Shown here piece by piece: positions 44,611 through 53,886 of a stretch of 64,000 nt of DNA (positions within the stretch are counted from its first letter, which is position 1; each line of letters starts with the position of its first letter). The notes beneath the pieces were generated by a model. The model did no database searches. It worked only from the letters and a program-made list of their open reading frames with translations, and was not told the DNA's origin. The translations under genes were made by a program, and so were the position numbers. Source of the DNA: Bacteroides sp. MSB163 (GTDB lineage: Bacteria > Bacteroidota > Bacteroidia > Bacteroidales > Bacteroidaceae); assembly GCF_036416795.1 (NCBI RefSeq), contig NZ_CP143867.1, positions 1,178,001-1,242,000 of the forward strand. Reading direction: 5' to 3'.

Positions 44611-46218
44611 TTAGGGTACAGTCAATGTTACTGTCATAGGGGGATTATCACCATTCGTATTGTTTAATGTCAGCGTGGCCGTCTTATCGGATATTGCGTT
44701 AGCCTTGAAGTAGAAAAAAACCGTACCACCGCTCGAACCGTGCGCTTCTATCATGGTCTCACGGTTAAGCAAGATATCATCCGGATCATTCACACCGGTT
44801 ATTTCCCACTCCCACCAGCCAGGGCTACCTGAAGTAAAAACGATCTTGCGGCGTTGCATGATTCCGGTTCCTGTATCACTGCTATCCAGTTGTACATCAT
44901 AATTCATCCATATTCCGTCTCCGCCCCATTGCTGAAGAGCCACCTGATGATGCAGATTACCTGCTTTAATGTAGCACCTTGTCCACCGCTCGGTTCCTAC
45001 TCCCGAATCAAACTCAGGCATCACAACACTAACATTATAAGTATACACTCCATCCGAAAAGGACGTCTGAGTCATGTTGACCGTTACCCACAATTCCATA
45101 CCATTCTTATCCAGCAGTGCACCCGCGGGATAGCCTGTATCCGGATTTGCATCATAATTTGTTTTCACCTCTATATCAACAGTAGCAGCATTACGGGCTG
45201 TCTGCACCTTGGTCTGCGACAACTTAAGATAGTACTGTTTGTCGAAAATCACATTTACCGGACTCTCGTCCCACTCAAGGGGAGTGGCTGACAGTTGATA
45301 GGTCTCGTTTGATATCGTAAGGTTATAGTTGATATACTCCCCCGATTCCCAGGAATGCGGATTCCCGGCAACAATATCACTGAGCAGAAATTCCCGATCA
45401 CCAAAGTTAGTGGTGACAACGATTTTAGCCGTTGCAGAGAAATCGTCGGTCGGCAACATAAGGAATGTATCACCAATCAAGGTGGCATCCTCGGTCACCG
45501 TCTTATTGCCGACGGGAACGGAAGCGACATTTCCGGTTGTGACATCGCTCCAGACAAACTTTGGTTTGGCATTCTTCGTGGTGGTGGTCGGGACTTCAGC
45601 CACAGCAAGCTTGCCACTTTGTCCCACATCCTGAAACTCTATTTTCTCAATGGTTACTTCATCAGGTACCGGAGCTACCTTTTTGAATGTAAAAGTTACT
45701 TTGGTCAGTGTATGGTAGAAATGTATATTCACCCCCTCAACCCATGCAGGACCCGACACAGCCGCCAGCACATCGACATGATTAGCAGCGGATGCATTCG
45801 CTGTATAATTCAATACCATTTCACCGGGATCGGTGAAATCCGCAGCAGGCGCATTCGCATCACCGTATGGATACCAGGAAAAGAACTTCATACTTGCATT
45901 CTGCAATCCCGGCCAATATTGCAACGGCGAGATTGTGGCCGTAAGGTCGGTATTTACTCTGGCACTTGCATTGAAGTATTGTTGGGGAACGGAAGCATTG
46001 GGTGTCAGTGAACCGAAAAGGCCGAATGTTTCTCCTTTCAGGTCAGTATTCGAGGAGATAGCCGTACCACGAGTGTCGATATTGCCACCTTCTCCGATAC
46101 GTTGCACAACAATCAATTTCTTATCGCACGTCATCTCTTCTCCGATACACGAAAAGAGGACGACCGAAAGGATAGCCGTTGCTGTAATCATCCTGATATT
46201 ATTTATAATCTTTATCAT
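44611..46218 (-). CDS. Fimbrillin family (Mfa-like) lipoprotein with C-terminal BACON-like domain
   Basis: 535 residues. Lipoprotein signal peptide (SVVLFSCIGEEM). The N-terminal 300 residues fit the Mfa_like_1 fimbrillin family: VQRIGEGGNIDTRGTAISS, LQYWPGLQNASMKFFSWYPY, VNIHFYHTLTKVTFTFKKV. The C-terminal part (FTSGSPGWWEWEITGVNDPD, KTATLTLNNTNGDNPPMTV) looks like a BACON or Ig domain. Probably an accessory subunit near the tip. It follows the gene at 46263 by 44 nt and precedes the tip gene by 39 nt. Confidence 0.75.
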   Translation of the reverse strand: MIKIINNIRMITATAILSVVLFSCIGEEMTCDKKLIVVQRIGEGGNIDTRGTAISSNTDLKGETFGLFGSLTPNASVPQQYFNASARVNTDLTATISPLQYWPGLQNASMKFFSWYPYGDANAPAADFTDPGEMVLNYTANASAANHVDVLAAVSGPAWVEGVNIHFYHTLTKVTFTFKKVAPVPDEVTIEKIEFQDVGQSGKLAVAEVPTTTTKNAKPKFVWSDVTTGNVASVPVGNKTVTEDATLIGDTFLMLPTDDFSATAKIVVTTNFGDREFLLSDIVAGNPHSWESGEYINYNLTISNETYQLSATPLEWDESPVNVIFDKQYYLKLSQTKVQTARNAATVDIEVKTNYDANPDTGYPAGALLDKNGMELWVTVNMTQTSFSDGVYTYNVSVVMPEFDSGVGTERWTRCYIKAGNLHHQVALQQWGGDGIWMNYDVQLDSSDTGTGIMQRRKIVFTSGSPGWWEWEITGVNDPDDILLNRETMIEAHGSSGGTVFFYFKANAISDKTATLTLNNTNGDNPPMTVTLTVP

Positions 46219-46262
46219 CTTACTCCTTTTCCGAAATTAACAAAAACAACCGGTGAAAGGTA

Positions 46263-47366
46263 TCACAGATCCATATCCAGATCAATGTCTTGCCTGTCAC
46301 CCCAATCTTCTACGGTTACCGTAAGTATCTGAATACCGATTTTTCCCACACGCGCCGTTATCTGGTACACGTTGTTCCGCCGGATCTCCGTAAAAGGCTG
46401 TGCCGTCGGGCTACCTTTATCATCCACCTTCGTTATGGTTTCAATCACTTTTTCAGTGATCCCGGTGACATCCGAAGGACCTTTCGGGACATTAGCCATA
46501 CTGACAGCCAGCCGGTCGGAATAATCCGACTTGAATATGCGTTCGGCAGTATAGAACGAACAGAGTAGTCTCCGGTTCTTAGCTCCGGTAGCCGATGAAT
46601 ATGCCCAAGTGTCCGATGTTGCCGCTGTCCAGGTGTCCGTTAATAAATCAATTTCCGGCACGTTTTCCTTCACTTTCCCGTAGTTCTTTGAAGAGTCTGC
46701 GTTATCACGCGTGCCGTTGCCTACGTTTCCCATTACGAAATAACTATCGTGGGAAAGATTGTGCAAAGTAACACTGGTGCTCCCGGCTGTATATCCGGTC
46801 ACCGCCCCGCCGTCTATCGCTTCGAGAAAGACGTCTACACGGGCTACGGCACGTTCGATAACCATCTCTACTTTTTGCGTTTCATCAGGTGCTATGGATA
46901 TACCCCGAACCACTCCTATCATGGGCATTCCGGTCGTAGTAATTATCTGTCCGTCACTGTTGAGTATGTCAGAGATGTCATAGAGCATATCTTGCAACGT
47001 CCAATGACTGGCTATACCGTCAAGTTTACTTGTAAGACTCTGTGGTTCGTTGGCAATAACTACGACCAGGATATCATTGCTGGAAGTCACTTTGAGAAGC
47101 TGCGCATCTATATCGGTAGCTGTCTCCGGAGTACTCAACAGGATGTGTTCATTCACATCCAGCCTCACGCCACCGGGCGTACTGCCGAATACGATAAACC
47201 GTATGGAGTTTATCTCCTCCTGTTGATCCACATCTCCATTGTTCAGCAGGTTGATGCTAAGTTGCGCCCGGGTAAGAGCAGGCAACTCATCAGTCACATC
47301 TCCACTGCATGAGAACAAAAGGATCATGGATGCCAGACAAATGATATGTAATAGTTTCTTTCTCAT
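46263..47366 (-). CDS. Accessory fimbrial subunit (Mfa/Fim family lipoprotein)
   Basis: 367 residues. Lipobox ILLFSCSGD. RAQLSINLLNNGD, NSIRFIVFGSTPGG and MVIERAVARVDVFLEA in the N-terminal subdomain, and the C-terminal RRNNVYQITARVGKIGIQIL then TVTVEDWGD, which is the closing strand pattern of Bacteroidales fimbrillins. Such accessory subunits sit between stalk and tip. Starts 2 nt after the Mfa2-like gene stops. Confidence 0.75.
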   Translation of the reverse strand: MRKKLLHIICLASMILLFSCSGDVTDELPALTRAQLSINLLNNGDVDQQEEINSIRFIVFGSTPGGVRLDVNEHILLSTPETATDIDAQLLKVTSSNDILVVVIANEPQSLTSKLDGIASHWTLQDMLYDISDILNSDGQIITTTGMPMIGVVRGISIAPDETQKVEMVIERAVARVDVFLEAIDGGAVTGYTAGSTSVTLHNLSHDSYFVMGNVGNGTRDNADSSKNYGKVKENVPEIDLLTDTWTAATSDTWAYSSATGAKNRRLLCSFYTAERIFKSDYSDRLAVSMANVPKGPSDVTGITEKVIETITKVDDKGSPTAQPFTEIRRNNVYQITARVGKIGIQILTVTVEDWGDRQDIDLDMDL

Positions 47367-47368
47367 TC

Positions 47369-48367
47369 TTAAACTTCAACCTCGTGGAACCAATAAATCC
47401 AAGTTCCTACAACAAGACCGATCTGAAGGAATCCTCCTTCGGGGTTTTCAACAACAGTAAATATCAGATTCCATTCACTCTGCCTGTCAAGATATTCTTG
47501 AAAGGGAAGTTCCGTTCCATCGTAACGGGAAGTCGGCCGGGCAATGCTCAACAGTGTCATCAGGTTGTAGCTCCACACTTCGGCGCCGGTATCTGCATTC
47601 CTTATAATGAACTTATACTCCCATCCGCTCCTGTTGAGCAAACGCATGGTGTTCAGGCGTGCGGACACAATCACGTCGGATATTTCACCCGGACCTGTAT
47701 AGTAAGGCATATAAGTCACCGGTCCTTGTCCTACGGGTTCGTTTTCCCAGGAATAAACCGCATTTTCCGGTGCCTGAATTTCAAATGTATATTGCGCTCC
47801 ATCCACTTCATTCTCCTCATGTTTCATCAACACGATATTAAAGCGATTGGTGTCGCGTATCAACTTCACCGGATAAACCTTATGGCTGGTATTGGACGGA
47901 AGGTGATCCACTTCCACTACTTCTCCAAAGTAAAGGTGCTGGAACTCGAAGTCGACAACGGGCGTCTCCCTCTTCAAGGATACAATGACCTGTTGAAGGG
48001 TGGTTGTTCCCGGCATCAGTTCATTGCCTGCATTGTCCGAAAACCGGAATCTGTCAGATAGGCTGCCAACGGTCAGTACCTTATAGTTTCCGAAATCGAG
48101 TTCATCAGTAAGCGACATCCGGTTTCCGCCAACCAGTGCGGTAGCCTCGGCTCTCTTGGAGAAAAGCAATTTATCATCGCTGTCGAACACCAGTACATCT
48201 ACCGATTTGACCTGCGGATTGAACGCGTCCGCATATTCCATATTGTAGTCGAATGCAAACTCCAACCAAAGTTCGCACCGGGGCAGGTCTTCGCGTATAC
48301 TGTCGCACGAAGCTATGCATAGCATCGAGGCAACGATAAGGAACAGCGATTTAGTTTTTCCGAACAT
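47369..48367 (-). CDS. FimB/Mfa2-like fimbrial anchor lipoprotein
   Basis: 332 residues. Lipobox MLCIASCDS. SVDVLVFDSDDKLLFSKR, DELDFGNYKVLTVGSLSDRF and the later YMPYYTGPGEISDVIVSARL fit the FimB/Mfa2 family, which anchors fimbriae to the outer membrane and limits their length. It lies 273 nt downstream of the stalk gene, behind a terminator-like hairpin, so it is likely made in smaller amounts. Confidence 0.8.
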   Translation of the reverse strand: MFGKTKSLFLIVASMLCIASCDSIREDLPRCELWLEFAFDYNMEYADAFNPQVKSVDVLVFDSDDKLLFSKRAEATALVGGNRMSLTDELDFGNYKVLTVGSLSDRFRFSDNAGNELMPGTTTLQQVIVSLKRETPVVDFEFQHLYFGEVVEVDHLPSNTSHKVYPVKLIRDTNRFNIVLMKHEENEVDGAQYTFEIQAPENAVYSWENEPVGQGPVTYMPYYTGPGEISDVIVSARLNTMRLLNRSGWEYKFIIRNADTGAEVWSYNLMTLLSIARPTSRYDGTELPFQEYLDRQSEWNLIFTVVENPEGGFLQIGLVVGTWIYWFHEVEV

Positions 48368-48589
48368 ATCTTTTTCTTTTATGGGGCAACGTTATCGGAT
48401 TGCCGTTTATATTGTCAGAGAGTCTGGTTTAGTGATCTCCGGTTATTTCCTCTTTAGGGGGCGCGCTTCGCATTTCATGCATCTCAGGTGCGCCGGAATG
48501 ATTCAGTGCTGTTTTTGGGAAGCCTGTCACCGGCTTGCTTTTACTTTTCCTCGCGTTCTGTTCCGCACGGAATATCTATTTAGAAAAGT

Positions 48590-48617
48590 ACAGGGCAGGC
48601 AGTGCGCACTGCCCTGT
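48590..48617 (-). terminator. Attenuating hairpin between stalk and anchor genes
   Basis: ACAGGGCAG at 48590-48598 pairs with CTGCCCTGT at 48609-48617. On the minus strand it is followed by ACTTTTC, only a short T-run, so it is probably leaky. The rest of the 273-nt gap (48368-48589) shows no gene. Confidence 0.55.
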
Positions 48618-48640
48618 TTTCTTTAAAATAAAGAGTATAT

Positions 48641-50344
48641 TTAGATTTCGAAATCGGTAGTCCAGTATACCCACGGAGCAACTTTAATCTCAAAGTGGAG
48701 GTAAGCACCCAACTTATCGATATCTTCTTCTTCATCCGGATCTTCGGGACCACCACCGGGATACCACGGTGTACCGTTACCATTCACCTTCGTTAGCTTA
48801 AGCGTGTAATAGTTATTACGCACCACACCATATTTTCCATACTCCATGTGGTCGTTAGCCGCATTGTCATGACGTATCTCATAGTAGTAATAGTTAAGAC
48901 TCTTCGGATACCAATAGATGCAACCTTCTTCCTTGGTCAGTTCCCCGCCATTCGGAATATTGTTAGCATCAAGAATGGCCTGCGTAAGAGAAGCAAAATC
49001 ACCCGGATCATTGATGGTAAGCGCAGGTTGTATCTGGGTATAGAACAACTCACATGCTGTAACCAAGAGCTTTTCCTGAGCAGTTCTGTCAGCTTCCGCT
49101 TTAGCTTTAGCAGGTGTATAAGCAGCCAGCAAATCGGCGAAACTCTTGAAATTTACAGAGTTAGTTCCATTAGGAAGACGATACCAGTCTTCTCCTAAAG
49201 TAAAATCACCAGCCGGCCAAGGTGCATACTTGCCTTTTAGCACCAGACGCGTAGCTGCACCGAATTTCTGAAATCCTTCATCCATCGTATTCTCGATACA
49301 GTATTTGCAGTTCTCACCCGCAACTGTACTGTTACTAACCCATTCTACTTTGGGCTCGCGGGTGGTAGCATCGAGTACATTCTTAACAAGGCCCGTAAGA
49401 TACTCACTTCCACCGGCAGTCGTAAAGTTCGGGTCGACTGTATAGAAGTTACTTTTGTAAAATCCGGCAGTATGAGACGACGCTGTAGTAGTCTTTTTTG
49501 CAAAAGGAAACATCAGAGAGTTGTAGTAGTCGATAGTCCAGTTGCCAAAATCAAACTGTCCAAGGCTGGCATTTGTATCATCATCAAAAGGTCCAACCTC
49601 TAATGGACTACCAATCATAACCTCAAGCTTGGCCGCAAGACGTTCTATTTCAAGAGTAGCCGGATTACTTTTCGCAGCATTCAAAGCTTGAGTTTCCGTT
49701 TTATGATCTTTGGCCAAAACAATTTTGTCCGATACATCGAGCAGGCATTCATCTTTCCATGCATGATTGGCAGGGTCTCCATCGGAATCATCGAAGAAAC
49801 CGGCATTAATCATTGCACAGCCATTAGTATGTACCACCTCTTCTACAAGATAAGCGTTACTGGGCTGGTTAAGCTTTGTAGGAACTGTAATCATAGCATT
49901 GATGTCAGCATACGTGGCACCCGTTGAGATATTATCCAAACGATTCTTTAATACGGTCCCCGGGTTAGCTACAACAAGCAGGTATTTAGTATCCGTACCC
50001 ACCTTAATCGGAGTATTCGGAGTGGTAACCCCACTATTTGTCCCGAAAGTACCTGAACCCAATACCGTGGCATACCCGGTTGCATCTGCATCCTTAGTCA
50101 CCACCTTACCCGAATTGAACGTAATCACATAGAGTTCATTAATCTTACTTTCCGCCGACGAAGACGGCTGTTCCGAAGAAGCACGTGTCCCTGTCGTTTT
50201 TGGATTAGTCATACTGATCGACACATAAGCCACATCATAGTTTTTCCCTCCGTCAACCTCAGGGTTTTCGTCATTCTCCTTTGAACAACTCGCCAATGCC
50301 GCAACAGCCAGCAATGACACTAAAAAAGATTTAATCTTTAGCAT
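48641..50344 (-). CDS. Mfa1-like major fimbrial stalk subunit
   Basis: 567 residues. Lipobox AALASCSKE, then an Mfa1/FimA N-terminal domain: AYVSISMTNPKTTGTRASS carries the Arg that gingipain-type proteases cut in Porphyromonas fimbrillins, SKINELYVITFNSGKVV and KYLLVVANPGTVLKNRL. The C-terminal Mfa1_C-like domain shows YGKYGVVRNNYYTLKLTKVN and a final HFEIKVAPWVYWTTDFEI donor-strand segment. It should polymerise into the fimbrial shaft. The hairpin after it fits a need for excess stalk subunit. Confidence 0.85.
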   Translation of the reverse strand: MLKIKSFLVSLLAVAALASCSKENDENPEVDGGKNYDVAYVSISMTNPKTTGTRASSEQPSSSAESKINELYVITFNSGKVVTKDADATGYATVLGSGTFGTNSGVTTPNTPIKVGTDTKYLLVVANPGTVLKNRLDNISTGATYADINAMITVPTKLNQPSNAYLVEEVVHTNGCAMINAGFFDDSDGDPANHAWKDECLLDVSDKIVLAKDHKTETQALNAAKSNPATLEIERLAAKLEVMIGSPLEVGPFDDDTNASLGQFDFGNWTIDYYNSLMFPFAKKTTTASSHTAGFYKSNFYTVDPNFTTAGGSEYLTGLVKNVLDATTREPKVEWVSNSTVAGENCKYCIENTMDEGFQKFGAATRLVLKGKYAPWPAGDFTLGEDWYRLPNGTNSVNFKSFADLLAAYTPAKAKAEADRTAQEKLLVTACELFYTQIQPALTINDPGDFASLTQAILDANNIPNGGELTKEEGCIYWYPKSLNYYYYEIRHDNAANDHMEYGKYGVVRNNYYTLKLTKVNGNGTPWYPGGGPEDPDEEEDIDKLGAYLHFEIKVAPWVYWTTDFEI

Positions 50345-50380
50345 AAAACAAACATTTATTAGAATTAATACATATATAAT

Positions 50381-51907
50381 TTACTCACTTTTATTTCTTC
50401 TCTTTATCTCGGCCGCATTAGCCTTTTTCCTAGCTAATTCTTCCAGATTTCCCTTTGCCGCCTCCAGTCCCGACTGTTCGGCAGCCTTCAAATACTTTTC
50501 CGATGATTCATACTCTCCTTTCATTAATAGTAAAACTCCCATTGCATTGTTATATTCGGGCAGACAAGCGTCCGACTTCACTCTTTCCAGATAGCATTCC
50601 GCAGAAACCAGGTCATTGCGTGAAAGGGCTGCGGCAGCCGCATTCATATTGGCAATCTCACTTTCCGGATAGATGCGGACGGCAGACTCAAAAATATCGA
50701 TAAACTCCTGCGAACCCTTCGGATAGGTATTGGCCACCATGAACATCTCATTCAAGCTCAGATTCTGCGGACGTTTCTTTATCACCTCCTTCGCTTCCTC
50801 CAGATTGAAATTCCTCACATCATAACTCACCTTACAGATGGCTACACGCAGACTCGGAAATATATGTTTCAGCATAAACCGGTAAGGCACCCCCGCATGA
50901 AGCTGCATCAACTTCGTTTCCCTGCCCTTTTCAATAGGAATATTCGTAATGATGTCCAGCACTTCGTCCTTATAATCCATCTCAAACGTATCGAGCGCCT
51001 TTACCAGCCCGTCCCAATTTTCACCGCCGAAGATGATGTAATACTGGTCGCGCGGGAAGTCGTAGCGGGCAGCCAGATAATTGCGCAATGCCATGGCACG
51101 ACCTTCGGACAGACGTCTGTTCGCTTCCAACGTTCCTTCGGGAGAAGCATAACCGATGATATCCAGACGCTTCACCTTCACATTGGCATCAGACTTCAGA
51201 TCGTCAATCATCGCACGTATCTTAGCCAGTTCCTGAGGATTGTTCATATATTCGGGACGGATATTCACCTTATTCACCTCGAAGTCCAGAAAACATTCCG
51301 CCTGTACATCACGGCTCTTTATCTCCTCTACCGTAGGCTCTACGTACGAGAGATAGGGAGTCACCACATACGGCACCAACATACGTTCGAGCGTAACCTT
51401 ATCAAAAGCGTACTCCACATTCATCAGTGTGCTTTCGCCACAACCGCACTCATCACGCTGCACGTTCAGACGGGCATTCGCCATCCAAGCCTCGTAAGGC
51501 AACGTATATCGGTAGCGGATAACACCACTCTTCTTCTTCTGATTTTTCTCTATCAGATAAGGCGCCTTGTAGTTCTTCTTCGCCTTAGCGCTCATCACCG
51601 CCAGCCTGCGTTCATAAACCAGATACTCGTTTTTCCCCTTGATGGAAACCCGCGGAAGATCGTAGGTAACGGTGGGAGAAACCAATTGCGGAATAAAGTC
51701 CACCCCATGAGATGATTTCACCTTCACATTATCCATCACTATGTCAAAATCTATATGGATAGTTTCCCCCAGTTGCTCCAGTCGTACAGGTTCTATAGTG
51801 ATAGTTCCTTCATAAGAGCGTTCCTGAGCCATGACTCCGTCGAGATTCAGGCATAAGGCAGTCAGCACCCATATGATGAATTGCCTATTTCTTTTCATCC
51901 TTCTCAT
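50381..51907 (-). CDS. DUF3868-OmpA domain outer-membrane protein of the fimbrial operon
   Basis: 508 residues with a signal peptide ending near GVMAQ. Residues about 20-220 fit DUF3868 (SYEGTITIEPVRLEQLGETI). The middle is an OmpA-like peptidoglycan-binding domain (DIIGYASPEGTLEANRRLSE, RAMALRNYLAARYDFPRDQY). The C-terminal part has TPR-like helices (VSAECYLERVKSDACLPEYN). Regularly found with DUF3575 genes at the head of Bacteroides fimbrial operons; may tie the fimbria to the cell wall. Starts 1 nt after the DUF3575 gene. Confidence 0.82.
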   Translation of the reverse strand: MRRMKRNRQFIIWVLTALCLNLDGVMAQERSYEGTITIEPVRLEQLGETIHIDFDIVMDNVKVKSSHGVDFIPQLVSPTVTYDLPRVSIKGKNEYLVYERRLAVMSAKAKKNYKAPYLIEKNQKKKSGVIRYRYTLPYEAWMANARLNVQRDECGCGESTLMNVEYAFDKVTLERMLVPYVVTPYLSYVEPTVEEIKSRDVQAECFLDFEVNKVNIRPEYMNNPQELAKIRAMIDDLKSDANVKVKRLDIIGYASPEGTLEANRRLSEGRAMALRNYLAARYDFPRDQYYIIFGGENWDGLVKALDTFEMDYKDEVLDIITNIPIEKGRETKLMQLHAGVPYRFMLKHIFPSLRVAICKVSYDVRNFNLEEAKEVIKKRPQNLSLNEMFMVANTYPKGSQEFIDIFESAVRIYPESEIANMNAAAAALSRNDLVSAECYLERVKSDACLPEYNNAMGVLLLMKGEYESSEKYLKAAEQSGLEAAKGNLEELARKKANAAEIKRRNKSE

Positions 51908-51908
51908 T

Positions 51909-52478
51909 CTATTTAATTACGTAAATAAGTGACACACTCGCTTTAGTAGGGCCCAGGTAGTTCTTGCCGGTATCTTTCAGTTTAGTGCCACACGTTGCAC
52001 AGGGATACTTTTCATACACAATGCGTGCATATCCCAAACCGAGGGAAGCCTCTATACTCCAGCGTTTCCTCAATATCCATGAGTGGCCTATCGAAATACC
52101 ACCGCCATACAGGCGCCCCTGATAGCGCATATTCTGCATGTTTTCACTGACGAACGGCCAGTCGGGCCATCCGCCCACATTGAAGTCTGCATAATGGGCG
52201 TGCAGCCCGATGAACGTACGATTGAAGCTTTCGCAGAACCAGTACCGAAGTTCCGGCTGTATGCCCCAGTGCTTCAAACGGGTATCATCAAACTTCCAAG
52301 GGTTATAATTGACCGGAATATCCAATGTCCACTTGCGTGCCAAAGCTACTTCCAGACCGAGATTCATAGTAGTGGTAGCATCATAAAGAAGATTGCTTTT
52401 CACAGCAATCTTCTGAGCTTTACTTTCAGTCGGCAACAAACCCAATATGAATAGTATGCATACTAATATCTTCTTCAT
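51909..52478 (-). CDS. DUF3575 outer-membrane beta-barrel protein
   Basis: 189 residues with a signal peptide (LFILGLLPTESKAQ). KIAVKSNLLYDATTTMNLGL, EVALARKWTLDIPVNYNPWK and FIGLHAHYADFNVGGWP are the DUF3575 pattern, a small outer-membrane barrel. First gene of the seven-gene fimbrial operon. The upstream promoter is uncertain: a near match to the -7 element (GATATTTG on the minus strand) lies near 52569-52576. Confidence 0.8.
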   Translation of the reverse strand: MKKILVCILFILGLLPTESKAQKIAVKSNLLYDATTTMNLGLEVALARKWTLDIPVNYNPWKFDDTRLKHWGIQPELRYWFCESFNRTFIGLHAHYADFNVGGWPDWPFVSENMQNMRYQGRLYGGGISIGHSWILRKRWSIEASLGLGYARIVYEKYPCATCGTKLKDTGKNYLGPTKASVSLIYVIK

Positions 52479-52992
52479 TCAATTCTCATTTTTATTATAA
52501 AATCATTTTATAAACCGGATTCGCATTCTCACCTCTGAAACGTACCGAAAACAGCCTAAAATCTCAGTATGCAAATATCGGAGTAATAAGGGAGATGGTA
52601 AATTGTATCTATTTCTGTTATAGGCACTAAAAAAACAAGGAGACAACTAATTAAGCGATTGCCCGGCAGGGAAGTTACTGAAATAAGAAAAAGAGAGCGA
52701 TTGAGGTATTTATTTGCATTATATGAATATTTAATATCCAATTGTTTCAATATCCGAAACTTACGAGAGAAATAAATCCAAATTATTTAATATATGAAAA
52801 GGGAAAAGATTATCAATATATACAAGTTAGCAATATACAAATATACAAGTTCGCAGTTAAGATATGCCCTACAAGTATCTCTTGAGCCTTTTAGAAGGAA
52901 TAAAGGCAAGATTTCAAATGAAACAATTTTGTTATAATTACTACATTAAAGGCTTTCTATTCTTACTTCAATTATAAGAGATGAGAGTATCC
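52479..52992. other. AT-rich intergenic region upstream of the fimbrial operon
   Basis: About 500 nt of AT-rich DNA with short direct repeats such as ATATACAAGTT near 52820-52850. No gene supported. It probably holds the fimbrial promoter. Confidence 0.4.
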
Positions 52993-53184
52993 GCTCAATA
53001 ATCTGAACAGATGGCTTTTGATTCAAAACGGAAAAGAAATGAGTTTTCACCACAGAGGAACACAGAGTATCACGGAGTTCTATTCTTTTGATTTCAAATT
53101 GATTAAACTCAGTGAGACTCTGTGTTCCTCTGTGGTGAATTAATTCATAACCGTATAGAAAGGAACCTGTTCAGATTATTGAGC
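52993..53184. repeat. Nested inverted-repeat element
   Basis: Outer arms 52993-53010 and 53167-53184 form a perfect 18-bp inverted repeat beginning GCTCAATAATCTGAACAG. Inner arms 53046-53068 and 53117-53139 form a perfect 23-bp inverted repeat containing CACCACAGAGGAACACAGAG. The inner pair continues imperfectly (CACGGAGT with ACTCAGTG). No coding capacity. It resembles a non-autonomous REP/MITE-like element. Confidence 0.75.
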
Positions 53185-53304
53185 AGATGGCCTGATAAGA
53201 AATGGGAATCAGAAATTAAAACTATTATTTCTCCGATATTGAATGATTATTACCCCAATAAATAGTACCTTTACCGTTATTTTATAAACCTACAAAATGC
53301 AATC

Positions 53305-53739
53305 ATGAGTCCCGACTTTAACTACAACGAGGTGCCGCTTACTTTCCTCCATTGCCTCAACAAGCAATGCAAAAAAGCTTCCAAATGCCTGAGATATATG
53401 GTAACAGCCTATGTCCCGGCCAAATATCCCGCCATCAGTACCGTAAATCCGAACTTCATAGCCTCTTGCAAAGATGCTTGCCCATACTTCATGCCGGACG
53501 AGAAGAAACGGTTCGCACTCGGTATCACTCATCTGTTGGACAAGATACCACACAGCCAAGCTGTCAGCATCAAACGCGAAATGATAGCAGAACTGCAACG
53601 CGCCACTTATTATCGCTGTAGGCGTAAGGAACGGCTCATCAAACCCGGAGAACAAGAACGTATCCGCCAGATATTCCTCAAATGGGGAATAAACGAAGAG
53701 CCTGTATATGACGAATACGTAGAACAGTACGAGTGGTAA
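53305..53739 (+). CDS. DUF6078 family protein
   Basis: 144 residues, cytoplasmic. VPLTFLHCLNKQCKKASKCL, NPNFIASCKDACPYFMPDEK and ELQRATYYRCRRKERLIKPG fit DUF6078, a Bacteroides family with conserved Cys pairs of unknown function. The Cys spacing (CNKQCKKASKC-like) could bind metal. Monocistronic, ending at a 27-bp hairpin shared with the convergent GH3 gene. Confidence 0.65.
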   Translation: MSPDFNYNEVPLTFLHCLNKQCKKASKCLRYMVTAYVPAKYPAISTVNPNFIASCKDACPYFMPDEKKRFALGITHLLDKIPHSQAVSIKREMIAELQRATYYRCRRKERLIKPGEQERIRQIFLKWGINEEPVYDEYVEQYEW

Positions 53740-53753
53740 AAGGACGTATATTG

Positions 53754-53813
53754 TTCCATCGAATAGAAACGACCGTTCCATAGGACTGGAACGGTCGTTT
53801 CTATTCGATGGAA
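53754..53813. terminator. Long perfect hairpin between DUF6078 and GH3 genes
   Basis: Arms 53754-53780 and 53787-53813 are a perfect 27-bp inverted repeat with a 6-nt loop. The next 60 nt hold further short complementary pieces (TTGTTCCA with TGGAACAA). Suits a bidirectional terminator but is unusually long for one. Confidence 0.6.
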
Positions 53814-53886
53814 ATCTTGTTTCTCAGGCAAGAAAATCTTGTTCCAATTGAGTGAAACAAAATGGAACAAATAAGGGGCACTTTTC

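Noticed and set aside
48315..48626. Plus-strand 103-residue open frame in the stalk-anchor gap
   Set aside because: It partly overlaps the anchor gene, has no family resemblance and crosses a hairpin.
52479..52992. Invertible promoter flanked by short inverted repeats for the fimbrial operon
   Set aside because: No matching pair of repeats brackets a promoter here; the only strong pair lies further upstream at 52993-53184.
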